Below the pieces are notes generated by a model, which saw nothing but the letters and a program-made list of their open reading frames with translations, did not search any database and was not told the origin of the DNA. A stretch of 5,466 nucleotides of DNA from Hyphomicrobiaceae bacterium. Lineage in GTDB: Bacteria; Pseudomonadota; Alphaproteobacteria; Rhizobiales; Hyphomicrobiaceae. The translations under genes and the position numbers were made by a program. Positions 1 through 4,917 of this stretch are shown here, piece by piece (the first letter of the stretch is position 1; each line of letters opens with the position of its first letter). The stretch is from positions 1 through 5,466 of the forward strand of contig JAJFHI010000441.1 in NCBI GenBank assembly GCA_021775715.1, read 5' to 3'.

Positions 1-2
1 GC

Positions 3-134
3 GAGATTCTTGCCGGCAACGCCGACTTCGCAGAGTACAACGAGATCGACCGCTGGTGGGGCGGCACAAGGCTTACAAGCGAGAACCTCTGGCGCTGGAA
101 TGCTGAAGCCGAAAAGCTTGTTGCTCATGCCTAA
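3..134 (+). CDS. C-terminal fragment of an unrecognised protein (5' end outside the window)
   Basis: An open frame enters from the left edge and ends at TAA 132-134, giving the last 43 residues of a protein. The tail is acidic and tryptophan-rich, with a compact block reading DRWWGGTRLT and then LWRWNAEAEKL, which looks like a folded, conserved C-terminus rather than random sequence. I do not recognise the family with any certainty. There is no membrane segment or signal in the visible part. It is codirectional with the CDF gene 41 bases downstream and could share a transcript with it. A GGAGG lies directly after its stop codon. Function cannot be assigned from this fragment. Confidence 0.6.
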   Translation, partial: EILAGNADFAEYNEIDRWWGGTRLTSENLWRWNAEAEKLVAHA

Positions 135-139
135 GGAGG
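135..139 (+). promoter_or_regulatory. Strong Shine-Dalgarno-like GGAGG placed before a TTG, not before the CDF ATG
   Basis: GGAGG follows the upstream stop codon directly. Seven bases after it comes TTG (147-149), which opens a 39-codon frame ending at TGA 264-266 and overlapping the CDF start in another frame. The CDF ATG at 176 is 36 bases from this site and has only a C-rich stretch in front of it. In the CDF frame a TAG at 164-166 blocks any upstream extension. The site may drive a short leader peptide that couples to CDF translation, or it may be a chance match. Confidence 0.35.
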
Positions 140-175
140 CAAGACATTGCGCCAACGCTGCTGTAGCCTCGCCCC

Positions 176-1105
176 ATGCATAGTCACGACGACCACGATC
201 ACAGCGCGTCCGGTCACGACCACACATATGGCGCCAGCGAAAAGCGTGTTGCGATCGCCGCGCTCCTGACGGGCGCATTTATGCTTGCCGAAGTCTTCGG
301 TGGCATTGTCTCGGGATCACTGGCGCTTATTGCCGATGCTGGCCACATGGTCACCGATTTCGTCAGCCTCGGACTCGCCTGGTACGGTTTTCGCCTTGCG
401 AGGCAACCGGCAGATTGGAAACGTACGTACGGCTATGAGCGCTTCTCCATCCTGGTCGCCTTTGCGAATGGCTTGGCTCTATTTGCGGTCGCTGCTTGGA
501 TTGTGTTTGAGGCCTGGCATCGATTGTCTGAGCCTGTTGCAATTCTTGGCGGCGTGATGTTCTGGGTCGCCGTTGGTGGTCTCATCATCAACGTCGTGGC
601 GTTCTGGATCCTGCATAACGACAACACCGACAATCTCAATATGCGGGCCGCAACATTGCATGTCGCAGGAGATTTATTGGGGTCCGTTGCTGCCATCGCT
701 GCCGCGATCGTCATCATGGCAACGAGTTGGACACCAATTGACCCGATACTCTCGGTGCTTGTCGCGCTGATTATTCTCCGGTCGGCCTGGCATGTCGTTC
801 GCGAAAGTGGACACATCCTGCTTGAAGGCGCGCCACCCGATATCGACACACGCGCCATACCAGTTGAACTGATGACGGCCTTTGAGTCCGTCAAGGATGT
901 ACATCATGTGCACGCCTGGTCAATCTCACAGGAGAACCGAATGCTTACACTGCATGCGCGTGTCTCAGACAAAGCGCGCCCAGAGCAGACAGTGGCTGAG
1001 ATCAAAAGACATCTGAAAGAGAATTACGGCATCGCGCACGTGACGGTCGAAGTGGAGTTTGAAAACTGCGCTGACAACCCGGCAGTCGTTACTGGCTCCA
1101 AGTGA
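176..1105 (+). CDS. Cation diffusion facilitator, zinc-type metal/proton antiporter (ZitB/CzcD-like)
   Basis: This 309-residue inner-membrane exporter should move Zn2+ (possibly also Co2+ or Cd2+) out of the cytoplasm in exchange for protons. The N-terminus is a His/Asp-rich metal-binding tail (residues 2-16). Six hydrophobic segments follow, roughly at 26-48, 50-72, 92-114, 124-147, 160-182 and 189-203. The two transport-site motifs are intact: H57-x3-D61 in the second helix and H162-x3-D166 in the fifth, the HxxxD/HxxxD pattern typical of zinc CDFs. The cytoplasmic ferredoxin-like domain starts near 205 and carries H213, the cluster H243/H244/H246 and H288, as expected for regulatory metal binding. 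The loop between helices 4 and 5 is short and lacks the His-rich insert of some relatives. Length is normal. ATG 176 is the first possible start because of the in-frame TAG at 164, but it has no Shine-Dalgarno sequence. I see no convincing MerR-type operator upstream. Metal specificity is inferred. Confidence 0.93.
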   Translation: MHSHDDHDHSASGHDHTYGASEKRVAIAALLTGAFMLAEVFGGIVSGSLALIADAGHMVTDFVSLGLAWYGFRLARQPADWKRTYGYERFSILVAFANGLALFAVAAWIVFEAWHRLSEPVAILGGVMFWVAVGGLIINVVAFWILHNDNTDNLNMRAATLHVAGDLLGSVAAIAAAIVIMATSWTPIDPILSVLVALIILRSAWHVVRESGHILLEGAPPDIDTRAIPVELMTAFESVKDVHHVHAWSISQENRMLTLHARVSDKARPEQTVAEIKRHLKENYGIAHVTVEVEFENCADNPAVVTGSK

Positions 1106-1121
1106 CCAGAACACACATAAC

Positions 1122-1148
1122 AACGGCGACGCTGAGGGCGCCGCCGTT
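1122..1148. terminator. Hairpin between convergent genes, probable bidirectional terminator
   Basis: The arms AACGGCG (1122-1128) and CGCCGTT (1142-1148) pair perfectly. After one A-C mismatch, CGC (1130-1132) pairs with GCG (1138-1140), leaving the loop TGAGG. The stem sits 17 bases after the CDF stop and 35 bases beyond the stop of the opposing GFA gene, where a shared terminator would be expected. Neither side has a clean run of T: the + side continues with ATGAAACTC and the - side with GTTATGTG. Termination strength is therefore uncertain. Confidence 0.5.
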
Positions 1149-1182
1149 ATGAAACTCAAATTTGTTTCCGGCTAAGCCGCGA

Positions 1183-1596
1183 CTAACCGTCAGCAGGAGG
1201 CATCTCGTCGAAGTGTGGAATGTCAGCCTGTTGCTTGTCCCAGGATGCTGCACGCTTGTTGTAAACAACCATCATTGGGCTATAGCGGTCGGGATCGTCA
1301 AAGCTCGAGACGCGGACAGCCGTCATTCCTGGCATCCCTGTCGTTTGGCTAAGGACCGACGAACCGCATTCAGGACAGAACGAACGTGTCAGCGTGTTGC
1401 CGCTGTCTGATTTATGGTCATACGTTTTCATCTCACCCGAGAAGGTGATGGTATCCGCCGGAAAAAATGCATGCGCGGCGTGACCGGTCCCACTTGTCTT
1501 TCGGCAATCGTCGCAGTGACAGATACCGCCACCAGCTTTGTCTTCCGTGCTCTCGTATCGAACCTTACCGCAAACGCATCCACCCGAAATTGGCAT
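1183..1596 (-). CDS. GFA-family (Mss4-like fold) zinc-binding protein
   Basis: This is a 137-residue cytoplasmic protein of the GFA family, named after glutathione-dependent formaldehyde-activating enzyme. Most members have no proven reaction. The zinc-site pattern is complete: C7-x-C9 in the opening GGCVCGKVRY, then C26-H-C28-x2-C31 (CHCDDCRKTSG), then C74-x2-C77-G (FCPECGS). The C-terminal half has the usual hydrophobic strand and a VVYNKRAASW stretch near 110-119. The frame is open for 39 codons further upstream, but I chose ATG 1596 because GAGGAAG lies 6 bases before it on the minus strand and family similarity begins there. The gene lies 103 bases downstream of the SulP gene on the same strand but appears to have its own promoter and an overlapping dyad. 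Formaldehyde or glutathione chemistry should not be assumed from the name. Confidence 0.88.
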   Translation of the reverse strand: MPISGGCVCGKVRYESTEDKAGGGICHCDDCRKTSGTGHAAHAFFPADTITFSGEMKTYDHKSDSGNTLTRSFCPECGSSVLSQTTGMPGMTAVRVSSFDDPDRYSPMMVVYNKRAASWDKQQADIPHFDEMPPADG

Positions 1597-1611
1597 GACA
1601 ACTTCCTCATA

Positions 1612-1635
1612 GTTAAAACCTGTGGATGTTTTAAC
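1612..1635. promoter_or_regulatory. Perfect inverted repeat, candidate operator for the GFA gene
   Basis: GTTAAAAC (1612-1619) and GTTTTAAC (1628-1635) are exact reverse complements separated by 8 bases, forming a 24-bp dyad. On the minus strand its upstream arm overlaps the predicted -10 box, and its downstream arm covers the expected first transcribed bases. This is the classical position for a repressor site. No poly-T run follows it and the arms are AT-rich, so a terminator is unlikely. The cognate regulator is not in the window. Confidence 0.5.
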
Positions 1636-1655
1636 CGGCCGGTCCGAACATTCAA
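1628..1655 (-). promoter_or_regulatory. Predicted promoter of the GFA gene
   Basis: Read on the minus strand, a -35-like TTGAAT (1650-1655) and a -10-like TAAAAC (1628-1633) are 16 bases apart, each matching four of six sigma-70 consensus positions. The predicted start near 1621 would give a leader of about 25 bases containing the GAGGAAG ribosome site. The spacer holds a 10-bp palindrome ACCGGCCGGT (1634-1643), which may be a second protein-binding site. The call rests on pattern matching only. Confidence 0.4.
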
Positions 1656-1699
1656 GTCCTACTTCAGCTGTTGACGGAAAACATTTCGTGATACGTCGC

Positions 1700-3316
1700 T
1701 TAGTGCCCGACACCCAGGATACCGGTCTTGATAGAGTAGTTTACGGCGACACCGTAATCTGGATCGTCGTCGGAATCGACGATCAACTGGCCCGCACGTG
1801 ACAACAGCTGGTGACAATCGTGCGATAGGTGCTTCAGTTGCAGTTCCTTGCCGTGCGCCTCATACTTTGACGCAAGCGCTTCAATCGCTTGTAGGGCGGA
1901 CTGATCGACAACGCGGCTGTTGAGGAAATCAACAACAACGACACCTGGATCTTCTTCAGGTTTAAAGATTTCACCAAACCCCTCTGCCGAGCCGAAGAAC
2001 AACGGGCCTTCAATCTGGTAAACTTTCGCGCCCTCAGGCGTTGTGTGAGATATTGCGCGGATGCGAGTCGCATTGTTCCAGGCATAAGCCAGCGCTGAGA
2101 CAATCACGCCAACAACGACGGCAATCGCAAGATCGGTCATCACGGTCACGACCGTCACAAGCAAAATTACAAGTGCATCGGTCAAAGGAATGCGGCGCAG
2201 AATAGTCAGGCTCTGCCAGGCAAACGTGCCGATGACGACCATAAACATGACACCGACGAGGGCTGCCAATGGGATCTGTTCAATCACACCGGAGGCAACA
2301 AGAATAAAAGCCAACAGGAACAACGCCGCCGAAATACCAGAAAGCCTGGTGCGTCCGCCAGATTTCACGTTGATCATCGACTGGCCGATCATCGCGCAAC
2401 CGCCCATACCACCAAAGAACCCCGTGACGGTATTAGCAACACCCTGAGCGATACATTCCTGCGAGGCACCGCCGCGCTTGTTGGTCAACTCACCGACCAG
2501 GTTGAGCGTCAGAAGGCTTTCAATCAAGCCAATTGCTGCAAGGATTAAGGCATACGGAAATACGATCTTGAGCGTCTCAAAGGTCAACGGCACAGTAGGG
2601 ATGTGAAATTCTGGCATGCCACCTTTGATCGACGCCAGATCACCAACACGGGGCACTTCGATTCCGAAAATGATCACCAGTGCTGCAACAAGACCTATGC
2701 CGGCAAGAGGTGCCGGAATGGCATTTGTAACTTTCGGAATGCCCCAGATAATCACCATCGTCAGCGCGACTAACGCAAGCATCGTCACAAGAGGCCAGCC
2801 CGTCATCCAAACTTTGGCATCGCCAGGGTTCGCGCCCGGTATCTGAAACTGCGTCAGCTGCGCGAGGAAGATGACGATCGCCAGTCCATTGACGAAGCCA
2901 AGCATGACCGGATGCGGCACAAGCCGGATGAACTTGCCGAGGTGGAACGCGCCAGCCAGAACCTGCAGGATGCCCATTAGCACCACAGTTGCGAACAAGT
3001 ACTCGACGCCGTGATTGGCAACAAGCGCCACCATGACGACGGCTAGCGCTCCGGTTGCGCCCGAGATCATCCCAGGGCGTCCGCCAAATACTGCGGTGAT
3101 AAGGCCAACAATAAAAGCCGCGTAAAGACCGACCAAAGGATGTACGCCGGCGACGAACGCGAAGGCTACAGCTTCCGGCACAAGGGCAAGCGCAACTGTC
3201 AATCCCGACAACACTTCCGTTTTGACACCGGCAGGTGACAGCGTTGTCAGTTCCGATTTTCTCCAATCAGGAATCGACAAGCGATTGGCGAAGGCGGCGA
3301 GGGTGGCCTTGTTCAC
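1700..3316 (-). CDS. SulP family inorganic anion transporter with C-terminal STAS domain
   Basis: This 538-residue inner-membrane carrier belongs to the SulP/SLC26 family, whose bacterial members take up sulfate, bicarbonate or dicarboxylates. The hydrophobic core runs from about residue 35 to 412. It includes the conserved first-helix region ALVPEAVAFAFVAGVHPLVG (43-62), the GRPGMISGATGA block (79-90), the LIESLLTLNLVGELT segment (264-278) with acidic E266 at a likely substrate or ion site, and a glycine-rich FFGGMGGCAMIGQSM (300-314). The STAS domain spans about 432-515 and contains VVDQSAL (469-475), the D-x-S element typical of STAS domains. GTG 3316 is used as start because a TAA at 3323-3325 closes the frame upstream. 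It has no clear Shine-Dalgarno sequence, so the N-terminus may be slightly wrong. No carbonic anhydrase or sulfate-assimilation gene is adjacent, so the substrate stays open. Confidence 0.92.
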   Translation of the reverse strand: MNKATLAAFANRLSIPDWRKSELTTLSPAGVKTEVLSGLTVALALVPEAVAFAFVAGVHPLVGLYAAFIVGLITAVFGGRPGMISGATGALAVVMVALVANHGVEYLFATVVLMGILQVLAGAFHLGKFIRLVPHPVMLGFVNGLAIVIFLAQLTQFQIPGANPGDAKVWMTGWPLVTMLALVALTMVIIWGIPKVTNAIPAPLAGIGLVAALVIIFGIEVPRVGDLASIKGGMPEFHIPTVPLTFETLKIVFPYALILAAIGLIESLLTLNLVGELTNKRGGASQECIAQGVANTVTGFFGGMGGCAMIGQSMINVKSGGRTRLSGISAALFLLAFILVASGVIEQIPLAALVGVMFMVVIGTFAWQSLTILRRIPLTDALVILLVTVVTVMTDLAIAVVVGVIVSALAYAWNNATRIRAISHTTPEGAKVYQIEGPLFFGSAEGFGEIFKPEEDPGVVVVDFLNSRVVDQSALQAIEALASKYEAHGKELQLKHLSHDCHQLLSRAGQLIVDSDDDPDYGVAVNYSIKTGILGVGH

Positions 3317-3359
3317 GTTGAATTAGTCCATATTTGTGGAAATTGGTTTTCGAACTCTG

Positions 3360-3387
3360 TTCATAAAGCGCTATTGCTGCGGTGCAA
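3360..3387 (-). promoter_or_regulatory. Weak promoter candidate for the SulP gene
   Basis: On the minus strand TTGCAC (3382-3387) and TATGAA (3360-3365) are 16 bases apart, matching three and four of six consensus positions. Transcription from it would begin near 3353, about 37 bases before the GTG. The match is marginal. Its main support is that the CTATTGC repeats lie in its spacer and just upstream of it. Confidence 0.25.
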
Positions 3388-3404
3388 CAAGCCTATTGCC
3401 GCAG
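3371..3404. repeat. Two 12-bp direct repeats 22 bp apart upstream of SulP
   Basis: CTATTGCTGCGG (3371-3382) and CTATTGCCGCAG (3393-3404) agree at 10 of 12 positions and start exactly 22 bases apart, two turns of B-DNA. They lie 55-88 bases upstream of the SulP start codon. Within the first copy and beyond it there is also TTGC-N6-GCAA (3374-3387). The arrangement suggests same-face binding by a regulator, but no partner gene is present to identify it. Confidence 0.35.
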
Positions 3405-3482
3405 GCATCGTATTCAACGAAGAAAATAATTTTTTATCTTTTATTTCAGCTACTTAGAATGCATCACTCAAACGCATAGCTG

Positions 3483-3505
3483 CTGTACACAACCCGCAAG
3501 TACAG
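3483..3505. repeat. Short inverted repeat CTGTAC-N11-GTACAG
   Basis: CTGTAC (3483-3488) and GTACAG (3500-3505) are exact reverse complements with an 11-base spacer, placing the half-site centres 17 bases apart. The repeat lies just left of the large terminator hairpin. It could be an operator or a minor stem, and six-base arms can also arise by chance. Confidence 0.3.
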
Positions 3506-3513
3506 ATGCAAAA

Positions 3514-3550
3514 GGCCCCAGACCACGTTTTGATACCGTGGTCTGGGGCC
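3514..3550 (-). terminator. Strong rho-independent terminator facing the minus strand
   Basis: GGCCCCAGACCACG (3514-3527) pairs perfectly with CGTGGTCTGGGGCC (3537-3550) over 14 bp, around a 9-base loop. On the plus strand the stem is preceded by AAAA and followed by no T run. On the minus strand it is followed by TTTT, so it terminates leftward transcription. No protein gene on the minus strand lies directly to its right: the next is 4196-4555, with the + strand membrane protein gene in between. It may end a small RNA, stop antisense read-through, or insulate the SulP promoter. Confidence 0.7.
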
Positions 3551-3716
3551 AACTGCTCAAATTGGGCAGCAAGGGTGTCCTTCCCCCTTAAAACTGAGCC
3601 GGGACGAAGCTACGACTAACGTGGGCCTCGCATGAAGCAACCGATGCAGAGATTATTGTCTAGGTTGCTGCTTGTTGCTGCGGATGGCATGCAGAAAACA
3701 ACTGAGGGAGTGCACG
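3551..3716. other. Structured non-coding stretch: possible minus-strand small RNA or + strand leader
   Basis: These 166 bases have no convincing reading frame. Next to the large hairpin, CTGCTC (3553-3558) pairs with GGGCAG (3564-3569) around AAATT with one G-T pair, and AAGGG (3571-3575) can pair with CCCTT (3585-3589). A 7-base direct repeat TTGCTGC occurs at 3665-3671 and 3675-3681. Read leftward, the stretch would form a stem-rich RNA ending in the 14-bp terminator. Read rightward, it is the leader of the membrane protein gene. I could not match it to a known riboswitch or sRNA family, and I see no good promoter on either strand. Confidence 0.3.
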
Positions 3717-4142
3717 ATGAACGATAAGGTTGTTAGCGGCATTCATTGGAGTTTCTGGGTACTCGGTGCTGTTGCGCTGATCTGGAATGTTCTGGGCGCT
3801 ATTAACTTCATCGTTCAGATGAATCCCGATGTACTTGCTTCTTATCGAGAGTCGGAACGCGCGATCATCGAAGGTCGATCCGTGTGGGCAACCGTGGGTT
3901 TCGCAATAGCCGTTTTCGGCGGCGCGCTTGGTTCCTTGTTACTATTGCTCAGAAAGTCGGCGGCGTTCTATTTGTTTGTCGCATCGCTACTTGGCGTGGT
4001 TTTGACAATGATCCACGCGCTCGGCGTCGGTATCGAATTCGGGTCCGGCGAGTTTGTCGGCATCATTTTGATGCCGCTCGTCGTGGCGACATTTCTGGTC
4101 TGGTATTCGAAGTACACAGAGAGCAAGGGCTGGATCAGCTAG
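3717..4142 (+). CDS. Small four-helix integral membrane protein, function unknown
   Basis: The product is 141 residues with four predicted membrane helices, roughly at 11-33, 56-78, 83-104 and 112-130. A hydrophilic segment after the first helix (about 36-55) carries MNPDVLASYRESERAIIEGR, and the end is short and polar (YSKYTESKGWIS). It resembles a proteobacterial family of small membrane proteins that databases have sometimes labelled sugar transporter; I know of no experimental basis for that label. There are no enzyme motifs. I chose ATG 3717 because GAGGGAG ends 7 bases before it. An in-frame TTG at 3672 would add 15 residues (starting MLLRMACRKQ) without a ribosome site and is less likely. 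It converges on the next gene with a 53-base gap and appears monocistronic. Confidence 0.8.
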   Translation: MNDKVVSGIHWSFWVLGAVALIWNVLGAINFIVQMNPDVLASYRESERAIIEGRSVWATVGFAIAVFGGALGSLLLLLRKSAAFYLFVASLLGVVLTMIHALGVGIEFGSGEFVGIILMPLVVATFLVWYSKYTESKGWIS

Positions 4143-4195
4143 GCATTGCCCAAGTTTCCTCATGGCGTGACGGCGAATTTGTGCAGATGACCGTC

Positions 4196-4555
4196 TCAGG
4201 TCTGCGATTGAGGGAAGGGCTTCAGATTGGTTGCAAGCCCCCTGCGAACTTCGAGTTTATCATTTTCGTCCAGCGATAATTCTAACGGCGGGTGACCGTG
4301 GTTCGGTTCCCATCCGCAGCTCATTGCTCCGGTCATGATATTCGATACAAGCGCAGGTGTGATTGGTCGAAACGCCGAAGCATCCGAATTTTCCTGCAAT
4401 TCGATTGCACGGATAATGACTTCCAACTTTTGGCCATCAATGTTCGATCGTTGCACGGCCAAAATTATGTAAACACCATCCTCCGCGACGCTCCATCTAT
4501 ACGGATGTCCGTTGAAGACAATTGGCCGGGATTTCTTTTTTGACAGCACGTCCAT
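4196..4555 (-). CDS. Conserved-looking small protein of unknown function
   Basis: The 119-residue soluble product has no signal peptide, membrane segment or cysteine cluster. After a basic start (SKKKSR) comes a strand-like segment IVFNGHPYRWSV (12-23), a second at 29-49, and a C-terminal block ITPALVSNIMTGAMSCGWEP (65-84) followed by PPLELSLDEN. I recall small hypothetical proteins with a similar YRW...ITPALV...GW-P order, but I cannot name a family. The start is uncertain. ATG 4555 has GAGG only 2 bases away, while GTG 4549, two codons later, has the same GAGG at 8 bases, a better spacing. The frame stays open 41 codons further upstream, but that part has no ribosome site and looks less protein-like. 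Weak minus-strand promoter matches exist upstream (CTGACA, 17 bases, TATCCA). Confidence 0.68.
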   Translation of the reverse strand: MDVLSKKKSRPIVFNGHPYRWSVAEDGVYIILAVQRSNIDGQKLEVIIRAIELQENSDASAFRPITPALVSNIMTGAMSCGWEPNHGHPPLELSLDENDKLEVRRGLATNLKPFPQSQT

Positions 4556-4818
4556 TGCCTCAATTAAAAACCAAGACCAGCTTGCGACGTGTCTTGATGT
4601 CCAGTGTCTACTTTTGGCTGATAGTCTTGCAAAAGTCATTGGATATTCGTCTTCTGGCGGGGTGTCAGCTGAAAGCATCGTTTCGACAACACAGCTCGTG
4701 CGGGTTTAGCTGACTAGATGTGGGCCACTCTGATAGAGTTTCCATTCTCTAAAAAACGGCGCTCGTGATCGCTCATTTCACTAACAATGAATTTAGCAGG
4801 TGATTACAATATTCAAAG

Positions 4819-4846
4819 ACAACGCCAGTTCTATATTCTGCGTTGT
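4819..4846. repeat. Inverted repeat upstream of the lipase-like gene
   Basis: ACAACGC (4819-4825) and GCGTTGT (4840-4846) are exact reverse complements. With one bulged C, AG (4827-4828) can also pair with CT (4838-4839), leaving a 9-base AT-rich loop. The element lies just upstream of the predicted -35 box of the hydrolase gene, a position suited to an activator site. No T run follows on the + strand. Confidence 0.35.
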
Positions 4847-4858
4847 TGCAAATCAGGC

Positions 4859-4886
4859 TAGACTTGGTGTTGAACGGCATCATAAT
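4859..4886 (+). promoter_or_regulatory. Predicted promoter of the lipase-like gene
   Basis: TAGACT (4859-4864, four of six positions of TTGACA) and CATAAT (4881-4886, five of six positions of TATAAT) are 16 bases apart. Transcription would begin near 4893, leaving a leader of about 25 bases that contains the TGAGGG ribosome site. The call rests on sequence matching only. Confidence 0.4.
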
Positions 4887-4917
4887 TTCACGATCGCGAA
4901 ACTTGAGGGTTAAACAG

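Larger units (their letters stand above)
4556..4917. other. Intergenic region between two divergent genes
   Basis: No convincing gene is seen in these 362 bases. The region is more AT-rich than its surroundings toward the right. It should hold the promoters of both the minus-strand unknown gene and the secreted hydrolase. Small dyads occur: CAGCT/AGCTG (4692-4712), TAGAG/CTCTA (4734-4751) and the stronger 4819-4846 element listed separately. None has a T run suggesting termination. Short frames here lack ribosome sites and recognisable sequence. Confidence 0.5.

Noticed and set aside
146..184. Possible MerR-type operator/promoter before the CDF gene
   Set aside because: The region contains TTGCGC and CTGTAGC, but there is no clear long dyad, and the spacing to CATAGT (26 bases) does not fit the 19-20 base spacer of MerR-type promoters.
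1169..1179. CGGCT-A-AGCCG palindrome just beyond the GFA stop
   Set aside because: The arms are 5 bp with a one-base centre and no T run; probably incidental next to the stronger 1122-1148 hairpin.
1597..1713. Longer GFA protein starting at 1713
   Set aside because: The extra 39 codons have no ribosome site, overlap the SulP stop codon and the operator-like dyad, and fall outside the family's usual N-terminus. ATG 1596 has a good Shine-Dalgarno sequence.
2640..3266. 208-codon minus-strand frame inside SulP
   Set aside because: It is an alternate frame of the SulP coding sequence with Cys/Arg/Trp-rich composition and no domain.
3672..3716. TTG start adding 15 residues to the four-helix protein
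   Set aside because: No ribosome site precedes it, whereas GAGGGAG is well placed for ATG 3717.
4169..4195. Terminator between the convergent genes at 4142 and 4196
   Set aside because: Only a 5-bp stem (GACGG/CCGTC) with a 17-base loop and no T run; too weak.
3884..4279. 131-codon + strand frame overlapping the membrane protein
   Set aside because: It overlaps a well-supported gene in another frame, is arginine-rich with no recognisable domain, and lacks a ribosome site: a shadow frame.
4556..4678. N-terminal extension of the unknown minus-strand protein
   Set aside because: The frame is open, but no ribosome site supports the upstream ATGs and the added residues do not look like part of the conserved domain.
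4734..4756. TAGAG/CTCTA stem followed by AAAAAA
   Set aside because: The stem is only 5 bp. The A run follows on the + strand, so on the minus strand the T run precedes the stem; neither direction makes a terminator.
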